Positions 12,606-18,746 of a stretch of DNA of 35,167 nt are shown here, piece by piece. The translations under genes were made by a program, and so were the position numbers. The notes below the pieces were generated by a model that was not told the origin of the DNA, did not search any database, and saw only the letters and a program-made list of their open reading frames with translations. This stretch comes from a virus. Each line of letters starts with the position of its first letter. The stretch's first letter is position 1. The stretch is taken from positions 1-35,167 of the IMG/VR virus record IMGVR_UViG_3300042907_002363, one strand, 5' to 3'.

Positions 12606-13592
12606 ATGGCATCGGTGGGGAAACACGGCCGGGGATACCGTGCGCAGGTCTATGTCGGCGGCCGTCGAGCGTCGAAGGTGTTTCGCACCTTGCGCGAGGC
12701 CAACGCCTGGGCGGCGCAGATGGAGGAGCGGCTCGCCGCGGCGCCGGCCGATCGGCACACACTGCGCGACCTGATCGAGCGCTACGTCGAGTCCGTCTTG
12801 CCCGGCAAGCGCGGCGGCGATCACGAGGCCCGCCAGGCCAAAGCCTTCCTCCGGGATTTCTCCGCCATGGCCGACAAGCGGCTGGCCGATCTCGACACTC
12901 CCGATTTTGCCCGGTGGCGCGACGAGCGGCTGAAGTCGGTGAGCGACGCCACGGTGCTGCGCAATCTGAACTGGCTGCGGCACGCACTCAGGATCGCACG
13001 CGAGGAATGGCGGTGGATGACGGGCAACCCGCTCCAGGGCTTGCGCATCCCCCGGAATCCGCCGCCACGCACGCGACGGGTCAGCCCGGAAGAGGTCCGC
13101 GCCTTATGCCGCGTCCTCGACTACCGGCCCGGCAGGGCCCCGGAAACGAAATCGCAGGAGGTCGCCTTGGCCTTCCTGGTCGGCATCCGCTCCGGCATGC
13201 GCGCGGGCGAGATACTGAGCCTGTCGAGCGCCAATCTCGACCTGCGCCGGCGGGTGGCGTCCGTGGCGCACAAGACCCAGCACTTGACCGGGAAGCCTCG
13301 AGACGTGCCGCTGACCCGCCATGCCGTCCGGCTCCTGCGGCCGGTCGCCCACCTCGAGCAGTGCTTCACCATCTCGAGCGCCGTGCTGGATACCCTGTTC
13401 CGCAAGGCGCGCGACCGGCTGCTGATCGAAGACCTGCACTTTCACGACTCCCGCGCCGAGGCACTGACACGCCTGGCCCGCGAGGTCGACGTGCTGACCC
13501 TCGCCAAGATCAGCGGGCACAAGGACCTGCGGATACTTCAGGCGGTCTATTATCGGGAGACGGCGGAGCAGATCGCGGCAAGGCTTGGGTAA
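12606..13592 (+). CDS. int: Tyrosine-type phage integrase
   Basis: Protein of 328 aa that would integrate the circular phage genome into the host chromosome and, with the excisionase, release it. The ATG at 12606 has GGGGGA six bases upstream; a longer frame starts earlier without support. The N-terminal arm-binding domain (residues about 1-45, KHGRGYRAQVYVGGRR) and SAM-like core-binding domain (about 50-140) precede the catalytic domain. Catalytic residues visible are Arg199 in SGMRAGE, Lys230 in the GKPRDVPL turn, His280-x-x-Arg283 in HFHDSRAE, His305 in ISGHKDLRI, and Tyr316 or Tyr317 in AVYYRE. All are present, so it should be active. Confidence 0.93.
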   Translation: MASVGKHGRGYRAQVYVGGRRASKVFRTLREANAWAAQMEERLAAAPADRHTLRDLIERYVESVLPGKRGGDHEARQAKAFLRDFSAMADKRLADLDTPDFARWRDERLKSVSDATVLRNLNWLRHALRIAREEWRWMTGNPLQGLRIPRNPPPRTRRVSPEEVRALCRVLDYRPGRAPETKSQEVALAFLVGIRSGMRAGEILSLSSANLDLRRRVASVAHKTQHLTGKPRDVPLTRHAVRLLRPVAHLEQCFTISSAVLDTLFRKARDRLLIEDLHFHDSRAEALTRLAREVDVLTLAKISGHKDLRILQAVYYRETAEQIAARLG

Positions 13593-13945
13593 GGGCCCCC
13601 GCCCCCGGAAATCTGCCCGCCAGGCGCGATCCCGCCCGGAGGCCCCGGAGTGCGTCCGACCCGGCTGGCGGCCCCACAGCAGGCAACGGGCCGCCACGGT
13701 CGGGCGGGCTGCCGCGACCCAACATGTGCAAGAATTGCACAGGTTCGATCGGCGGTTTTCCCTGAAACGAAAAAAGCGCCCGCCACCCCGTGAAGGGCAG
13801 CGGGCGAAGGCTAGGGAGGAAACGCCCAAGACGGGCATGTCGGCTCCGGACGGATCCAGATCCCGACTTCGGACGGGCTATCGAGCCCAAATGCCATTTA
13901 AACCCAATTAAAACCCATTTTTAATTCCCGATAATTCGCCGTCGC
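13593..13945. other. Noncoding region between convergent operons, candidate attP
   Basis: A 353-base stretch with no convincing gene. The left part is GC-rich; the right end (13889-13940) is sharply AT-rich. It holds a terminator (13770-13806, minus), the dyad GGGCT-ATCG-AGCCC (13875-13888), the dyad AAATG-C-CATTT (13889-13899), the dyad AATTAAAA (13906-13913) with TTTTAATT (13919-13926), and two AAACCCA copies (about 13900-13906 and 13911-13917). Adjacency to int and the AT-rich repeats suggest the phage attachment site with arm sites. No tRNA 3' end is recognisable. Confidence 0.5.
13770..13806 (-). terminator. Rho-independent terminator ending the late operon
   Basis: Read on the minus strand, the stem CGCCCGC/GCGGGCG (13806-13800 with 13783-13777), with an inner CCC/GGG pairing after a two-base mismatch, is followed by six T residues (13775-13770). 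It lies downstream of the last minus-strand gene and should end the very long leftward transcript before the convergent integrase gene. Confidence 0.82.
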
Positions 13946-14395
13946 TCAGCCGCCAGTCGACGGCTTGAAGACACACCGCACGACGCCGCCACGAACACAG
14001 ACCCACCAGTCGTCATCGATCGACGGATAGAGCCCTTGCCCGACCAGGTGGCGCGGCATCAGGACGACGTCGCCGGCGCCGGTCACGATCTCGATCCCGG
14101 CCGGCGTCTCGCGGAACTTGGTGGCATGCTCGCGCCGGCAGTCGGCCGGCCCGCAACAGTGGACGCCGTCGCGATCGACATAGCGCGGGTTCGCCATGAT
14201 CCATGAGGCGTCACCGTGCGCCAGCGCCGTGCCGACGGCCGTGAAGGCCAGGACGAACAGCACCACGGCAAAGATCGCCGCCGGCCGGGCCGCCACCCGC
14301 TCGAGGCAACGGCCAAGGCAGATCAGCCAGGCCCAGACGCAGGCCAGGCCGGCCAGCGCCAGCACGACGGCGGCGATCAACAGGGCGGCGGTCAT
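13946..14395 (-). CDS. Membrane protein with Cys-rich exterior domain, last late gene
   Basis: Protein of 149 aa. I prefer the ATG at 14395, which overlaps the Rz1 stop by ATGA, over an in-frame ATG at 14410. Two hydrophobic helices (about residues 1-25 and 37-58) are followed by a domain with GVHCCGPADCRRE and two later cysteines (WWVCVRGG, VRCVF), likely disulphide-bonded outside the cytoplasm. I know similar Cys-rich HCCG-x-xDC proteins from alphaproteobacterial phages and chromosomes but not their function. Location at the end of the lysis cassette suggests a lysis accessory or a superinfection factor. Confidence 0.72.
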   Translation of the reverse strand: MTAALLIAAVVLALAGLACVWAWLICLGRCLERVAARPAAIFAVVLFVLAFTAVGTALAHGDASWIMANPRYVDRDGVHCCGPADCRREHATKFRETPAGIEIVTGAGDVVLMPRHLVGQGLYPSIDDDWWVCVRGGVVRCVFKPSTGG

Positions 14396-14646
14396 CGGCC
14401 GGCATCCCATTTGATCCAGCCCCGGATGATGTTCTCCAGCGCCACGATCGCAGCGCCGAACCGCAGCCGCTCGGCCGCGAGGTCGACGTCGCTGGGCTTC
14501 TCGGGCGACATTTCAGGGCGCGGCGGGATGGTCTTGAGGCTGGCCGGCGCCGGGTCGCGTGGCGCGACGAAAGCCGAGCTCGCGCAGCCCGTCATCGGCA
14601 GCGCGCATAGCAGGAGTATCGAGGCTCTGGATGACAGGCTTTTCAC
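14392..14646 (-). CDS. Outer-membrane spanin lipoprotein (Rz1-like)
   Basis: Protein of 84 aa, starting inside the Rz-like gene in another frame and extending past its end by about 120 bases. MKSLSSRASILLLCALPMTGC is a lipoprotein signal peptide with lipobox LPMTGC and lipidated Cys21. The mature part is Pro-rich (APRDPAPASLKTIPPRPEMSP), as in o-spanins. Together with the i-spanin it would fuse inner and outer membranes in the last step of lysis. The nested arrangement is the classic Rz/Rz1 architecture. Confidence 0.85.
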   Translation of the reverse strand: MKSLSSRASILLLCALPMTGCASSAFVAPRDPAPASLKTIPPRPEMSPEKPSDVDLAAERLRFGAAIVALENIIRGWIKWDAGR

Positions 14647-14944
14647 GGTAGATCACCTCGGTTCGGGTGGTCACGACGGCGCCTGTCCGGGCGTTCTGTT
14701 CGGCAAGGTCGGCATCGATCTGGAGCGCCAGCACGCGGTCGCGTTCCTTCTGGGCCAGCACGGCGGCGGCACGCTCGGCCTCGCCTCGCGCGATCTCGGC
14801 TCGGAGGTTGGCGACGCGAATGGTGCGGTCGATCGACCACGCGCCCAAGGCGACGAACGCCGCCAAAGGCAGCGCGATCTTCCAGTTGCCGGCCAGCCAG
14901 CCCGCGGCCGTCTTGGCGAGGCCCAGCGCGGCGACGGGGATCAC
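14513..14944 (-). CDS. Inner-membrane spanin (Rz-like)
   Basis: Protein of 143 aa with a GTG start at 14944 overlapping the endolysin stop by GTGA. One transmembrane helix near residues 22-40 (WKIALPLAAFVALGAWSID) is followed by a long coiled-coil periplasmic segment (LRAEIARGEAERAAAVLAQ, continuing through QIDADLAEQNAR), as in i-spanins. The Rz1-like lipoprotein gene is nested in its 3' part. Its position right after the endolysin supports the lysis role. Confidence 0.83.
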   Translation of the reverse strand: MIPVAALGLAKTAAGWLAGNWKIALPLAAFVALGAWSIDRTIRVANLRAEIARGEAERAAAVLAQKERDRVLALQIDADLAEQNARTGAVVTTRTEVIYREKPVIQSLDTPAMRAADDGLRELGFRRATRPGAGQPQDHPAAP

Positions 14945-15726
14945 AGCCGCAGCGCCATGCGCGTCATCGCGCCGGCGATGCCGTCGACGACGAGGCCCCG
15001 GTCTTCCTGGAACATCCGGACGGCCGCCTCGGTCTTTGGTCCGAAGTGTCCGTCGGGCGTGACGCCGAGCGCGCGCTGCAGCGCCGCGACGTCGGACCCG
15101 GTGTCGCCCTGCCGCATCGGCCTCGGCGTCGGCACCGTGCCGGCCGGCTCCGCGCCGGCATAGAGCGCGGCCGCGGCGCGCAGCTTGCGGGCATAGAGGC
15201 CGCCATAGCCGCCGCCGTTGTAGAGCGTCTCGACCGTCTCCCAGTCGCCGATCCGAAGCGCCTCCTGCAGCGTGTCGTCGGCATCGACGTAGCGCGTGAA
15301 AGCGTCCATCTGGCCGTCGTCGCCGTTGGCGCTCATGCTGGCGACGAATTCTTCGATGCCGGCATAGCCCAAGCGCCGCCAGTTGAAGCCCATCACCTGG
15401 AAGCCGCCCCAGCTCGTGGCCTGGTCGGCCGCGGACGGATCGAGCGCCCGGGCCCGCCTCACCTGGTCCCATGCGCCGGCGCGGGTGCGGGCCGCGAGTT
15501 CGGGGTTCCACGACCGGCACGACAGGTCGGGATGGCTGGCATTAAAGCCGTAGCCGGTCAGTTTGCCGAACCAGTGGGCCTCGAAACGCACGGGCACCTC
15601 GAGGCGACCGTCGAGCACCCAGAAGGTCTCGCCGGCACTCTCGACGGCGGACATCGCCATGACGTGCGGCACCGGCACGCGCAGATGCGCGGCCGCGCGC
15701 TGATAATCAGCGGCGTCGAAAGACAT
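14941..15726 (-). CDS. Endolysin: DUF3380 N-acetylmuramidase plus peptidoglycan-binding domain
   Basis: Protein of 261 aa that would cleave host peptidoglycan at lysis. Residues about 10-190 match the DUF3380 muramidase family: VMAMSAVESAGETFW has the proposed catalytic Glu29, then PVRFEAHWF, SWGGFQVMGFNW and ETVETLYNGGGYGG. Residues about 205-260 form a PG-binding type 1 domain (GDTGSDVAALQRALGVTPDG, FGPKTEAAVRMFQEDRGL). There is no signal peptide, so a holin is needed for release. The ATG at 15726 has GAGG upstream. The C-terminal position of the binding domain is the reverse of several family members. Confidence 0.9.
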   Translation of the reverse strand: MSFDAADYQRAAAHLRVPVPHVMAMSAVESAGETFWVLDGRLEVPVRFEAHWFGKLTGYGFNASHPDLSCRSWNPELAARTRAGAWDQVRRARALDPSAADQATSWGGFQVMGFNWRRLGYAGIEEFVASMSANGDDGQMDAFTRYVDADDTLQEALRIGDWETVETLYNGGGYGGLYARKLRAAAALYAGAEPAGTVPTPRPMRQGDTGSDVAALQRALGVTPDGHFGPKTEAAVRMFQEDRGLVVDGIAGAMTRMALRL

Positions 15727-15776
15727 ATGGACCTCAGTCGGTTGGAAGGACCGCTATGCCGGCGGTCGGCGGCGGC

Positions 15777-16118
15777 CTAGATGATGGCGGCGAATCCCAT
15801 CGCGACGGCAAAGACGAGCATCCAGCCCCATTCTCCGCAGGCGTGACGCAGTGAGGCCCGCACGAACAGCGCGCCTCCGATGATTTGCACCAACCGGCCG
15901 AAGCCAGACCAGTGCAGCGCCTCGGCAGGCCAGCCCACGACGCCGTAGCAGTAGACCACCAGCTCGCGGATCAGCGTGCCGATGAGGAAGATGCCGAACG
16001 CCAGCAGGAAGTCGCGGCGGTTCGCCAGCCGCCAGCGGACGACACAGGCCGCGACACCAGCGGCACAGAGCAGCGCCAGCAGCTCCGAGGTGTTGTGTAA
16101 GAAATGGCCGCCCATCAT
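15777..16118 (-). CDS. Multi-pass membrane protein, holin candidate
   Basis: Protein of 113 aa starting at one of two adjacent ATGs (16118/16115), the first overlapping the upstream stop. Hydropathy shows three or four membrane helices (ELLALLCAAGVAACVV, FLLAFGIFLIGTLIRELVV, LVQIIGGALFVRA, WMLVFAVAMGFAAII). Its place immediately upstream of the endolysin makes it the best holin candidate by size and topology. No named holin family was recognised. Confidence 0.68.
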   Translation of the reverse strand: MMGGHFLHNTSELLALLCAAGVAACVVRWRLANRRDFLLAFGIFLIGTLIRELVVYCYGVVGWPAEALHWSGFGRLVQIIGGALFVRASLRHACGEWGWMLVFAVAMGFAAII

Positions 16119-16312
16119 TGCCCCTCCGGGTTGCCGGCGAGGTCGTCGCCTATCGATTTCAGCCCGTCGTCGAGCGGGATGCTTTCGAGCTGCTGGGCCA
16201 AACGCTTCAAGGACCGCTTGAAATTGAGCCGCGCCGCTTCCTTGTCGCGCTCCTCCGCCTCGTTGACCTTGCGCAGCTCTTCGATTTCGTCGCGGACCTT
16301 CTTGAAGAACAT
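16115..16312 (-). CDS. Small coiled-coil protein of the lysis region
   Basis: Protein of 65 aa, ATG at 16312 in a TGATG overlap with the upstream gene and stop overlapping the next ATG. It is almost entirely charged helix (MFFKKVRDEIEELRKVNEAE, then RDKEAARLNFKRSLKRLAQQL), predicted coiled coil, cytoplasmic. It may regulate the adjacent holin candidates, but nothing in the sequence proves this. Confidence 0.65.
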   Translation of the reverse strand: MFFKKVRDEIEELRKVNEAEERDKEAARLNFKRSLKRLAQQLESIPLDDGLKSIGDDLAGNPEGQ

Positions 16313-16563
16313 CACGGCCTGCCCCTCAGCGCGGCGAGCGCCAGATCGACGGTGGTCTTCATGTCCTTGAGCGTATCGACGATGATCTTGTTGTCGTCGG
16401 ATCGCTGTTGGAGCGTCGCCTTCAACTCGACGAGCCGCTCGCCGTAGGATTTGACCAGCGCCTCGGCAAGCTTCCAGACGCCATAGGTCAGCCCGCAGCA
16501 CACCGCCGCCAGGATCAGCTGGGCGGAACCGCCGCCCAGCAGCTTTATGGTTTCGATGTCCAT
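16312..16563 (-). CDS. Single-pass membrane protein, holin or lysis accessory candidate
   Basis: Protein of 83 aa; the ATG at 16563 has GGAG upstream. One membrane helix near residues 13-31 (SAQLILAAVCCGLTYGVWKL) is followed by a soluble helix (SYGERLVELKATLQQRSDDN). This topology resembles small phage membrane proteins called holins or antiholins and some DUF-type tail-lysis linkers. Two membrane proteins plus a coiled-coil protein before the endolysin suggest a multi-part holin system. Confidence 0.65.
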   Translation of the reverse strand: MDIETIKLLGGGSAQLILAAVCCGLTYGVWKLAEALVKSYGERLVELKATLQQRSDDNKIIVDTLKDMKTTVDLALAALRGRP

Positions 16564-16579
16564 GGCGTCTCCGGTCTCC

Positions 16580-16756
16580 CTACTGGTCGGAAGGCGGCGG
16601 CTTCGCCTCGGCGGCGCGGGCAAGGGCCGTTTGCCCCATGCTTTGCAGGAAGCCGATCAACTCGAACGATTCCTTGAACGGAAGTTCGGCCAGGCCCTTC
16701 ATGATCAAATTCAGCGTCGGGATGTCGACCTCGAGCGGCACCTTGACGTTTTGCAT
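16580..16756 (-). CDS. Small hypothetical protein after the spike
   Basis: Protein of 58 aa; the ATG at 16756 is preceded by a near-perfect AGGAGG ribosome-binding site, one of the strongest in the window, which fixes the start. The sequence (MQNVKVPLEVDIPTLNLIMK..., then LPFKESFELIGFLQSMG) forms two or three helices with no membrane segment. Proteins of this pattern (short, LEVD-x-x-x-LNLI, GLAELP, near lysis genes) are frequent in alphaproteobacterial phages; function unknown. Confidence 0.75.
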   Translation of the reverse strand: MQNVKVPLEVDIPTLNLIMKGLAELPFKESFELIGFLQSMGQTALARAAEAKPPPSDQ

Positions 16757-16779
16757 TGATTCCTCCTTTGCGGTGCGGC

Positions 16780-18693
16780 CTACCAGGTGGCGATGGCGGC
16801 GCGCTTCCAGGTGTTGGCGGCCGTGCAGATATAAATGTAGGACGCATCCCAGCAGTGATCGCCGGCGTTGCCGGTGGCCGCTGCCGAGGCTGGCGTCTTC
16901 GCGGTTCGCAGCCGGATTTTGTCGCCGTAGACGTCGAGCTTGGCCGAGCTGCCGCCGGCGCCGTCGGGCATGCCGCCGATGCCGACGTTGCCGGTCGACG
17001 CGGTCGTGCCGGTGCCGTCGAGCGCGGTGCCGAAGATCAGGTTGCCGATCGTCAGCTGGCCGTCGTTGGTCGCGCTGGGCGCGTCGATCAGGTAGCCGAC
17101 AACTAGGTTTTTTGCGCCGGTTGTGATGTTGTCGCCGGCCTGGTAGCCGATGCCGATGTTGCCGTCGCCGGTCGCGGCATAAAGCGCCCGCATGCCGAAG
17201 GCGGCGGCGTTGGCCATGCTGGTGCCGGTGTAGCCGGCGAACTTGCCGAACAAGGCGTTGTTGCCGCCGTCGGTCAGGGTGTAGCCGGCCTGCTCGCCGA
17301 AGGCCGAGTTGCCGTTGCCGGTGGTGGCGTTGCGCAGCGCCTGGAAGCCCACCGCCGTGATCTGGCCCGAGGTCAGCGAATAGCCGGCCTGGTAGCCCAC
17401 GCCGGTCGAGGGGTTGGCCGAGGTCGACTGTGCCAGCGCATAGCGGCCGATCGCGACGTTGTTGTCGCCCGAGACCATCGCGGCCAGGGTGTCGTATCCC
17501 CACGCCGTGTTCGAGCTGCCGGTCGTGAGGACCAGCAGCGCATTGGCGCCGCCACCGGTGTTGAAGGTGCCGGTCGTCAGCGCCGCCAGAACCTTCGATC
17601 CGAAGCTGGTGTTGCCGCGCGCGGCCGACTCGTTGCCCGCGGTATAGCCGACGTGGGTGCGGTCGACCGAGGTCGCGGTGACGTCCGAATCGGACGGTCC
17701 GGTGCCGTGGCCGATGAACATCGAGCGCGTGACCGGCCGCGCCGTCATGAACCGGCCGCCGCCCTGGCTGGTGTCGCCGAGGTAGTAGGAGTCGCGGGCG
17801 TTAAAGTAGATGCCGACCGGAACGCCGTTCGTGCCGCCGTGGCCGCCCATCAGCTTGTTGAACGTGACGTCATACTCAGTCGCTGCGTCGAGCGCGGCCA
17901 CCAGCGCCGCTACCTTGTAGGCGATCGCCTGGTTGCCGAGGTCGTTGTAGTGGACGTTGGCCGAATCGCGCCGCAGCTGGCGCGGCGGGACGTCGCGGCC
18001 GATGTCGATCAGGTCGTTCGAGTCGGGCGTGAGGCCGATTGCCGTCAGGGCCGAACTGACCAGCCAGCCGCGGATGTCGAAGAAGCGGCTGCCATAGAGC
18101 GTAGCCAGCTCGGCGTTCAGCGCCACGATGGCGGCATAGTTGGTGGCAGGCGTGCCGCCGGCGGCGGTGTATTCGCCGCCGCTGTTGGTCACGCCGAGGA
18201 TGATGTAGTTGGAATTTCCGGCCGCGGTCAGGGCCGCCACCATGGACGCGATCTGCGCCTTGACGGTCGTGCCCCAGCCGGTGCCGATCGCCGCGATGTC
18301 GTTGCGACCGGCCCAGATGACCGTCGTCCACTTGACCTTGTCAGTGGCGGCCAGCATGCGGGTCGCGATCTGGGTCGAGGTCTCGCCCGAGACGCCGCCG
18401 TTGTAGATGTTGCGATAGCCCAGGTACTGGTCCATTTGCGACGGATACGGGATGTACGTCGCCGGATCGCCGAGCTCGCCGCCGATGCCGTAGGTCAGCG
18501 AATCGCCCCACAGCGCGAGGTTGTAGCGCGCAAAGATCGTCGCGGCATCGTAGGAACGGTCGAGCGCCGTTCCGACCGCCGCCGTGAAGGCAAGAATGTC
18601 CGTCTTGCTCGGTTTGTTCGCGCCGCTGGACGGCACGCCGTCGGTGACGTAGGCGCGCCAGGCGGTATTGCCAAGGTCTCCAATGACACTCAT
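16780..18693 (-). CDS. Tail spike/fibre with SGNH hydrolase domain and YadA-head-like repeats
   Basis: Protein of 637 aa; the ATG at 18693 has GGAG six bases upstream. Residues 1-50 likely attach to the tail. Residues about 55-270 form an SGNH/GDSL hydrolase: LWGDSLTYG with nucleophile Ser65, NGGVSGET as block II, AGRND with Asn131, and DSANVHYNDLG with base His248. Residues about 350-545 hold at least seven turns of a trimeric head-type repeat (NTAWGYDTL, NNVAIGRYAL, GVGYQAGYSL, SAFGEQAGYTL, NIGIGYQAGD), as in YadA heads. The C-terminus ends with a small Trp-rich domain. It probably deacetylates or de-esterifies a host surface polysaccharide during adsorption. Confidence 0.85.
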   Translation of the reverse strand: MSVIGDLGNTAWRAYVTDGVPSSGANKPSKTDILAFTAAVGTALDRSYDAATIFARYNLALWGDSLTYGIGGELGDPATYIPYPSQMDQYLGYRNIYNGGVSGETSTQIATRMLAATDKVKWTTVIWAGRNDIAAIGTGWGTTVKAQIASMVAALTAAGNSNYIILGVTNSGGEYTAAGGTPATNYAAIVALNAELATLYGSRFFDIRGWLVSSALTAIGLTPDSNDLIDIGRDVPPRQLRRDSANVHYNDLGNQAIAYKVAALVAALDAATEYDVTFNKLMGGHGGTNGVPVGIYFNARDSYYLGDTSQGGGRFMTARPVTRSMFIGHGTGPSDSDVTATSVDRTHVGYTAGNESAARGNTSFGSKVLAALTTGTFNTGGGANALLVLTTGSSNTAWGYDTLAAMVSGDNNVAIGRYALAQSTSANPSTGVGYQAGYSLTSGQITAVGFQALRNATTGNGNSAFGEQAGYTLTDGGNNALFGKFAGYTGTSMANAAAFGMRALYAATGDGNIGIGYQAGDNITTGAKNLVVGYLIDAPSATNDGQLTIGNLIFGTALDGTGTTASTGNVGIGGMPDGAGGSSAKLDVYGDKIRLRTAKTPASAAATGNAGDHCWDASYIYICTAANTWKRAAIATW

Positions 18694-18726
18694 GTCGCGC
18701 TCTCCTGCAGATATCAAAACGGCTGC

Positions 18727-18746
18727 GGCGCGAGGCGCCTTTTTTT
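18727..18746 (+). terminator. Plus-strand intrinsic terminator inside the late operon
   Basis: GGCGC-GAG-GCGCC (18727-18739) followed by seven T (18740-18746) is a compact rho-independent terminator on the plus strand, opposite to all genes for kilobases around. It sits exactly between the tail-tip gene stop and the spike gene. On the minus strand the stem is followed only later by TTTT, so it may act weakly there too. Confidence 0.55.

Noticed and set aside
13741-13755. GGTTCGATC as a tRNA T-arm and possible attP core
   Set aside because: No acceptor stem, anticodon arm or CCA-proximal pairing can be built around it, so it is a chance match to the T-loop consensus.
13104-13838. Minus-strand open frame of 244 codons opposite the integrase
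   Set aside because: It runs through the late-operon terminator and covers the integrase catalytic region in antisense; the sequence has no domain character.
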